Positions 58,151 to 64,000 of a DNA stretch of 64,000 nucleotides are shown here, piece by piece. The stretch covers positions 1,178,001 to 1,242,000 of the forward strand of contig QPFY01000002.1 of assembly GCA_003665825.1 (NCBI GenBank), given 5' to 3'. Source of the stretch: Microbotryum silenes-acaulis (lineage: Eukaryota > Basidiomycota > Microbotryomycetes > Microbotryales > Microbotryaceae). The position numbers were made by a program, and so were the translations under genes. Positions within the stretch are counted from its first letter, which is position 1, and the number at the start of each line of letters is the position of its first letter. The notes below the pieces were generated by a model. That model saw only the letters and a program-made list of their open reading frames with translations, made no database searches and had not been told where the DNA came from.

Positions 58151-58986
58151 AGTCGCCCGCCATACTGATGGTAACGTCACGCTGCTGCAGCGACAAGATT
58201 TGCGTAATGTGCTCGCTCGCTTTGGTATGGTCGGATTGCGATCCGGTCAAAATGCCCATGCCGGCGAATCTTCAACTCACTGACGCCACACCCGTCACCG
58301 GATCCCAAGGACAACACGAAGTATCGATCCACCATTAGCTCGCTAATGTACGGTGTCGTACTCTGCTCTATGATTCCCCTCCCCGAAGAACAAATCCGAC
58401 ATCTTTGGTCCTTTTCAGCCCTTTCACCTCATTATCACTTCCTAGTTACCTCCTAGCCAAGACTGCCGCGGTCGACCATGCCTGCTGGGTCGCACGTGAA
58501 TACTACGTCCACACCAAAGTGGTCCCTTTCATCTCCCGTGCTGCAACGTTGTTTTCCCCAGGTTCCAGGGCTTGTACCGAAGATGAACGGATGGCGACTC
58601 GCTCGTCCTCCCTCCTCCATCTTGCCACCGCAACGGAAGCCATTGAATGTCTCCAAGTTGATCGAAGCGTTGAGGGAGTCTGTACACTTGAGCAATGTTG
58701 ATCTGTGTCTTTATTCATGGTCAGACCGCTCGTTCTCGCTCCAACCAATGATTTTCACGATCGAATTACCCTTTTTTTAACCCCTTCGCCCCCTCGGACC
58801 CCTGGATGTGTCGAGGGCGTCACATTCCTCCCTCGAGGACGACCGGGACCGATCCCAGAAAGAGCTTGCTTTATCACATGCAAAAGCATGAGCAACATTG
58901 CCGAGAGAAGTTCCAAAACAGAACAAAATTGTTGCTAGGTGTTTACACGATACAGTATTGAATTGAGGCCAACAAGTTTCTCTCCC
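58151..58986. other. Spacer downstream of the copia remnant
   Basis: About 830 bp without a supported gene. ORFs here overlap on both strands and show no domain. Confidence 0.4.
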
Positions 58987-61904
58987 TCATCCGAAACGCC
59001 ACCACTTCTTCTTCTTCTTCTTCTGATCCTCCACCTCTCCCGTCGAGATTGTCGATGTAGATACCTGAGGAATAATCAAAGTCTCTTCTTCATCCGTTGC
59101 GCCCATCCCAGAGGGCATCGTAACACTCGTCATCGTTGTCGTCGTCGGTGATGCCATCCCCGCCCCACTGCCTAATCGATGCCTAGCCTGAGCCGCCACG
59201 GCCGCCGTCGCGGATGAAGAACGTCGATGATGCTGATGATAAGCCGAATGTGCATCCTCGAGGTTGCCAGACCTGCCGACGTAGAGATTGCCCGAAAGAC
59301 TCATCGCCGTCTCCGACCGCGTCATCGTCGTACCAGCGTTCGAAGGATTGGTCGCTCGTCTTCTTGGACTGTTGGGGGTCGAGGAGGATGAGGGTCCATT
59401 CGTGGTAGGTGTTGATGGGCCATCGATCCCCGGTTCTATTAGAGCTTTCGATCGTTCTCCTCCTTGCCGATTGCTCTCTCGCTCATTGAAAGACGTGGTA
59501 GGTAACGAAGTCTTCCTCCGATGCGCATAAAGACCTCTCCCTCCACTCCCCCCTTGATGAACAGATTGTGAGGCCCTCCTCGTCGCTGGCCTCAAATCAA
59601 ATCCGGGAGAAGCCGCTCCTAACCCGATCGTCAAACCCCTCGGTATCCATTCGACGGGTAAAGCCAATGGCGAAGGAATGGCATCTTCATCAAGATCGAG
59701 GAAATCGTCTTCGCTTTCCGAATCTGCGTCGTCGTCCTCGTCCAGCTCGACCTCGTCATCGTCCACTTGTCTTCCTTCCTCCAAATCTGAATAATAGCAC
59801 CCTGGCTCGTCCAAGAAAAGCGGCTGATACGGATTCCCCATCCCCTCCTCCTCCTCCTCCTGCCCCTCATCCTCAGACCGAATGGAAACGATCCAAACGC
59901 CCCCCAACAATATCGCGGTCCCCAAGGCGACGAGACCGAATTGAAGTGAGGTGAGTTGGTCCCATTGGTCGTAGTAGATGAGACCGGTTATGATGGAGGA
60001 GAGGTTGTAGAAACAGAAGGCGAGGGGGCAGATGAGGGTCGGACCGACGAGGCGGAGGGCGCGGTTGAGGTAGAAGAGCTGGCGGAGGGAAATTTATTCG
60101 TGTTAGTTTGGATGCGACATGGCTAGCGACGGAGAGTACTCGGTCATACCTGACAGACAGCGGCGACAGCCAGAATTGCGACAATTGCCCAAGCCTCGAA
60201 ATGACCAAACTGGACCGAGCAAAAAACCATCAGTCCACGAATCCCCCCGACGCGCCCGCAGCAAATTCTTTGCCAACTCACCTGATTCTGCCTCGCGACA
60301 ATGGTCTGAATCAACAACTCGATCCCGGTCTTGGCGAACAACAAACACAACCCACTCAACGTCCCCGACGCCGCACCATACGCGACGCCCAAGATCAAGC
60401 GACTCCTTTCGATCGCTGCTTCGACGTCCGCGAGGCAAGCCGAGTCCTTGAAGTCCAGATCGGGTGGTGTGATCGTCACGGTAGGTCCGGGGATCCTCCG
60501 CCTTGAGAAAATGGGTTCGATGTTCCCCTGATCGTGTTGAACGCCAGGTGATCGGTCGTCGAGCGCACTCCCATCCAAAACGATCCGATGCACCTCTTCC
60601 GCATCCGTTCGACCGACCGTCCCATCCTTGAACGTCACATTTCTCAAATCCAACCTCATACGTCCACTGCCAAGACCACCAGACGAATCGTTCAAACTGC
60701 CTACCGAGCCGTGCGAATGCCTAGCCGAACCCTTCCTTGCGAATCCATCCCTCCTCCTCGGACTGCCCTCCGACGAGCCTCTACTGGTGAACCTTCTCAG
60801 TTCAGAACTAGTCCTTATACTCTTGGGTGTTAATGGAGGTGCATCAGGGTACTTGGAAGCGATGCGACGTTCCAAAGCCCATTCGGCGAGGTGGGCCAAG
60901 GTGAGGGTCGAGACGAGGGCGATGGAGAGGAGCGTGGCCCAGACGAGGAAAGGGGTGCGAGTGTAGAGCGCGACGAGTTCGGGGAGCGTGTGGGTTTGCT
61001 CGGGCACGACTGGAGCGAAGGAAGGGGGGGTTCGGGATGAGGGTCAGTGATCGGGGGAAAGAAGCGAAGAATTGTTCCTTGCAAGGGAAGAAAACGCAGA
61101 CCGACCTCCAAAAATGGCAATGAGACATGCCCCACCAGCGATGAGGATGATGCCCGCGACGATATGGATCGAGAACGAGTCTCCTAGGATGAATCTCGCA
61201 AAGAAGGCGTTCCACAGTAGCGAGACGGCTCCGAGAGGCCCGAGGACGATGATGGGTAAGGCGCCGAGTTGAAAGATCTGCGCGGAGAGAGCAAAGAGGT
61301 TCAGCTCTTCTTGAAACGCACACGAAGACCAAGTTACGAGCTTACGGTCCCGAACAAGTTGGAGGTCAAAAAGATGAGGAATCCGAGCAACCACAAAGGA
61401 CGCTTGGCATCGCGCGTTCGTTTGTGGGGTGGCAAAGCCTCGTTCGCGAGATGAGATTTCCGCTGGATGGTCAGACCTGTGACGGTGAAGAAGATGATTA
61501 ACGTGCACGTTGGGGGTGTGATGGGGTGGTGCGGTTCGTGGGGCGTGGTGGTCGGATCAAGTTCTAGGGGCTTGTTTCAGGTGCTGTCTCATCGCAGGGG
61601 TTCGATCGAACAACTTGCTAGCGGCTTCCCGGTGGCGGTCTCGCCATTTCGGGACGTCGCGTGAGGAGATGACACACGAATCGTACCTAGACTCTGGACG
61701 AACGAGGCCAACAGTCCGACGATGATCTGGCAGATGCAGGAAGAGGAAGAGGAGATGAGCAAGTGACGTCATTTGGAGGTGGACTGATAATCGCGATTGA
61801 CTGACCCCGACGGCGACACTGATCTGAGGCGAAGTGGACGGCGTCGAGGGCGCTACTGAAACTGTCGGAGGTGGCCAGGGTTCATCTTGACCCAAGATCC
61901 ACAT
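58987..61904 (-). CDS. NIPA-type magnesium transporter (DUF803) with long insert and tail
   Basis: A 773-aa membrane protein of the NIPA family (Mg2+ transporters within the drug/metabolite-transporter fold). Exons are 61904-61806, 61726-61687, 61476-61346, 61277-61106, 61009-60282, 60209-60150 and 60078-58987. Landmarks: VGLLASFVQSLGLTIQRKSH (the NIPA N-terminal motif), LLGFLIFLTSNLFGTIFQLG, LGPLGAVSLLWNAFFARFIL, AGIILIAGGACLIAIFG, YGAASGTLSGLCLLFAKTGI, QLFYLNRALRLVGPTLICPL and LQFGLVALGTAILLGGVWIV. These make nine TMs. About 140 disordered Ser/Arg-rich residues lie between TM5 and TM6, and about 300 acidic then Ser/Pro-rich residues follow the last TM, ending in a lysine run and WWRFG. Intron 61477-61686 is 210 nt. 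The substrate is a family inference. Confidence 0.86.
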
Positions 61905-62258
61905 TGGATCCAAAGTCGAGAGTCGGGAGTCGGGAGAGCCAGGACGGGTACGGGTACGGGGGGGCAACCGCAAGCAGTAGAGAGTGAGCAGTGTGAGTGT
62001 TGAGAGTGTGAGCGTGCCTTTGGCGCCTGACTTGTATTTGGGTATTAGTCGCGGCCTAATCCAGTCGCGGCCTGGGCCACAAGCCGAAGATTTCTAGGTA
62101 TTAATATAATTATGCTGTTAATGAAGTCTATCAAATCAATAAAAAATGCTCAGACAGGCTCAGACGCGGGCCGAGCCAGGCGCGCTCAGTCGACTCTTGG
62201 CTGCTTGTGATTTGTCCCCTGCTCAAGCCGATCCCGCCCCAACTCTCACCACCTCAAC
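61905..62258. promoter_or_regulatory. Divergent promoter of NIPA-like gene and LSM4
   Basis: This 354-bp head-to-head spacer contains copy B of the AT-rich dispersed repeat (62091-62150) about 110 bp before the LSM4 start codon. Whether the repeat contributes promoter elements is unknown. Confidence 0.5.
62091..62150 (+). repeat. Dispersed AT-rich repeat, copy B
   Basis: Partner of copy A at 55550-55620. The shared order is TTTCTA, GTAT, ATAA, TAT, CTGTTA, TGAA, ATC, then an A-rich end followed by ATGsCTC. It lies inside the LSM4 promoter with no retrotransposon coding sequence next to it. Confidence 0.6.
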
Positions 62259-63300
62259 ATGGTCAGTCACTATCGCCCCACAACTACGAGTCAGCTCACT
62301 CACCGCAGCTATCCACTCCCTCCCCCAGTTGCCTCTAGCGCTCCTGCACGCCGCGCAGGCCAAACCGATGGTCCGTCCCATTCCCCCCACCCCTTCTCCT
62401 GCACGATCCTTTCTCGAAACTGATCACCCCATCTACTTGTCCTTTCCCCCCACAGCTCGTCGAACTCAAGAACGGCGAGACCTTTAACGGCCACTTGGCA
62501 GGCTGCGACAATTTCATGAACCTGACCCTCAAAGAGGTCTACCAAACCTCGGCCGTAAGTCCAACGGCTCCTCCACCCTGTCCTGTCCTGCATACCTAAC
62601 GACTTGGCGCGCGCGCGTCTCGCTAATACCCTTTTGTTTTGAGACGTCCTCTTAGGACGGAGAACAGTTTTGGAAATTACCGCAATGCTACGTCCGAGGT
62701 AACAACGTCAGTGTTCAGTTTCCAAACAAAAGCCCATCTCCTTGGAACCCCACTCGGATTCGAATCGCCTGACGCGTTTTGCTTTACTTTGGTTCACTTG
62801 GGCCACCACAGATCAAATACATCCGAGTGGCAGAGAACGTACGTCCCGTCAAAGCCCACACACCAGAGGAATACAGCAGCAGAACTCAAATCACCTCCAA
62901 AAGCTCACGACCCTAACCCACCCTCCTCTCTGTTCCTTCAGTTGATCGACCAAGTCAAAGAACAAGAACAAGAACAACGACAACGTGGCAACAGCTCGAC
63001 ACATTCTGGAGGAAGAGGGGGTGGCGATCGAGGTGGTAGAGGCGGAGGTGGTGGCGGAGGTGGTGGTGGTGATCGGGGTTCAAGAGGGGGGTTCGGTGCA
63101 AGAGGTGGTCAGTTCTTTCCTTTCCGATTTCTGTTGAGCGAAAACACTGATTTCGGTTTGGGCTACTTTGTTCAGGTCGGGGTGGTGGACCCCCTGGGAG
63201 AGGAGGAGCAGGTGGAGGACGAGGGGGTGGACCGATGGGCGCTCACTCCGATCGAGGGAGGGGCGCACCGAGAGGTCGAGGCGGGCCACAGGCTCACTAA
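62259..63300 (+). CDS. LSM4: U6 snRNP-associated Sm-like protein LSm4
   Basis: A 170-aa subunit of the LSm2-8 (U6 snRNP, splicing) and LSm1-7 (mRNA decay, P-body) rings. Seven exons: 62259-62261 (the ATG alone), 62329-62370, 62456-62554, 62656-62706, 62812-62838, 62942-63107 and 63176-63300. Spliced protein begins [20 protein letters not shown]. Sm motif 1 is [20 protein letters not shown] and Sm motif 2 is CYVRGNNIKYIRV, both split by introns. The C-terminal half is an RGG/Gly-rich tail ([13 protein letters not shown]...), known in LSm4 to drive P-body assembly. The start is fixed because the family begins M-LPLSLL and the only in-frame ATG is spliced to TTG CCT by a GTCAGT...CAG intron. Confidence 0.93.
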
Positions 63301-64000
63301 AAAAACAAAGCCTTGGCCGACATTACACACCAAGCATACACTACCCGACCATTTCTCCCTTGTAATAAACACACACTCCAACAGCACCGAGAATTGATCG
63401 ACACGGGACCATCGTCGCTTGACGGAGGAGGATCTCTGAACAAGCCCTCACAATACAGACAAGAAAAAAAAGCACACCACACACCAGGCACACACACACA
63501 CACACTATAAAAGAGAGGAGAGAGAAAAAGCAAACAATGAAAAGTCAAATCACACACAACACCAGTACCTCCCTTGCCTTCGAACTTTCAAACCTCATCA
63601 TCCCTATTCCGCTCCCTTTCAACCTTCCTTCCTCTTCACCTCCAGCACGAAACAACATGCGCACGAAAAACGAAACCGAAACGAATACGAGAGGAAGCCC
63701 CGGGGATGAAAAAAGAACAAAAATAAATACACGATAAACGAAGCGAGAGAGGGAGGGAGAGAACGATGATAGACAAGGGGGAATGGGAAATGAAGGAGTG
63801 GAGTAGAACGAACCGAGTCGAGGGTGGGCCACGACCGGGTTGGAATGAGGAGAGCGACGTTCGAGATGTCGAGGGAGGTGGAAGGTTGGAAGGAGGGTAG
63901 AACTTAAAAGCACTGAAGGGGGAAAGAGCAACAGTCGTAAAAGTGAGGGTCGTTAGGCGAAAAGGGAGGTCAAGGATGCGAGTTGCGAGCCGACGACGTT
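63301..64000. other. Terminal stretch without a supported gene
   Basis: LSM4 3' region followed by purine-rich DNA. A short (CA)n run lies at 63489-63505, followed by TATAAAA at 63506-63512. The 129-codon minus-strand ORF (63931-63545) is Ser/Phe-rich low complexity and is probably not a gene. Confidence 0.45.

Noticed and set aside
59880..60000. Apparent frameshift in the last exon of the NIPA-like gene
   Set aside because: Re-reading the bases gives a continuous frame (DQLTSLQFGLV); the frameshift was a transcription slip in my working.
63545..63931. 129-codon minus-strand ORF at the right edge
   Set aside because: Low-complexity Ser/Phe/Pro composition caused by purine-rich DNA on the plus strand; no domain or splice support.
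1..64000. CRISPR arrays, bacterial operons, ribosome binding sites, rRNA genes
   Set aside because: The sequence is intron-rich nuclear fungal DNA; no regularly spaced repeats or rRNA-like segments were seen.

Overview
This window is nuclear DNA of a basidiomycete fungus. Genes are dense and lie on both strands. Nearly every gene is split by short introns of about 44-270 nt, and these only make sense when reading frames are spliced; many begin GTCAGT, GTGAGT or GTAAGT. The GC content, compact introns and gene content suggest a Pucciniomycotina (red-yeast-like) genome, but that placement is an inference. All exon joins below were made by eye from splice signals, reading frame and family similarity. 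Every multi-exon model that is complete sums to a whole number of codons.

Left part (1-18 kb): the 5' end of UTP20 and the whole of KRI1, two nucleolar ribosome-assembly factors, diverge from one shared 439-bp promoter. They are followed by a peroxisomal-type nucleotide carrier, a mitochondrial ABC exporter (MDL1/ABCB10 type), a zinc-free medium-chain quinone/enoyl reductase, a SelW-like Rdx protein with a charged repeat tail, DNA ligase IV (12 exons) and an RWD/DUF1115 (RWDD2-type) protein. A repeat-bearing intergenic stretch of about 2 kb comes next.

Middle (20-41 kb): a TRI12-type MFS transporter, a 14-exon DRS2-type P4-ATPase flippase, a broken Helitron Rep-region gene, the TFIIIC subunit TFC1, a VSB1-like vacuolar SulP/STAS/cyclic-nucleotide-domain transporter, and mitochondrial malonyl-CoA:ACP transacylase MCT1.

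Right part (41-64 kb): an unresolved locus, the tiny gamma-tubulin-complex gene MZT1, the histone N-acetyltransferase NAT4, an acidic disordered protein, a kinesin-8 (KIP3), an unrecognised 267-aa protein, a short-chain dehydrogenase, a degraded Ty1/copia retrotransposon, a NIPA-type magnesium transporter with a long tail, and the snRNP protein LSM4. The last 0.7 kb holds no gene I can support.

Most genes are single-copy housekeeping functions (ribosome assembly, membrane traffic, spindle, splicing, end joining) with no operon-like logic. The accessory signals are the two transposon remnants, a dispersed AT-rich repeat present twice, local direct repeats, hairpins, and an unusual set of very small exons, including one consisting only of the start codon. 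I did not find a convincing new biological system here.
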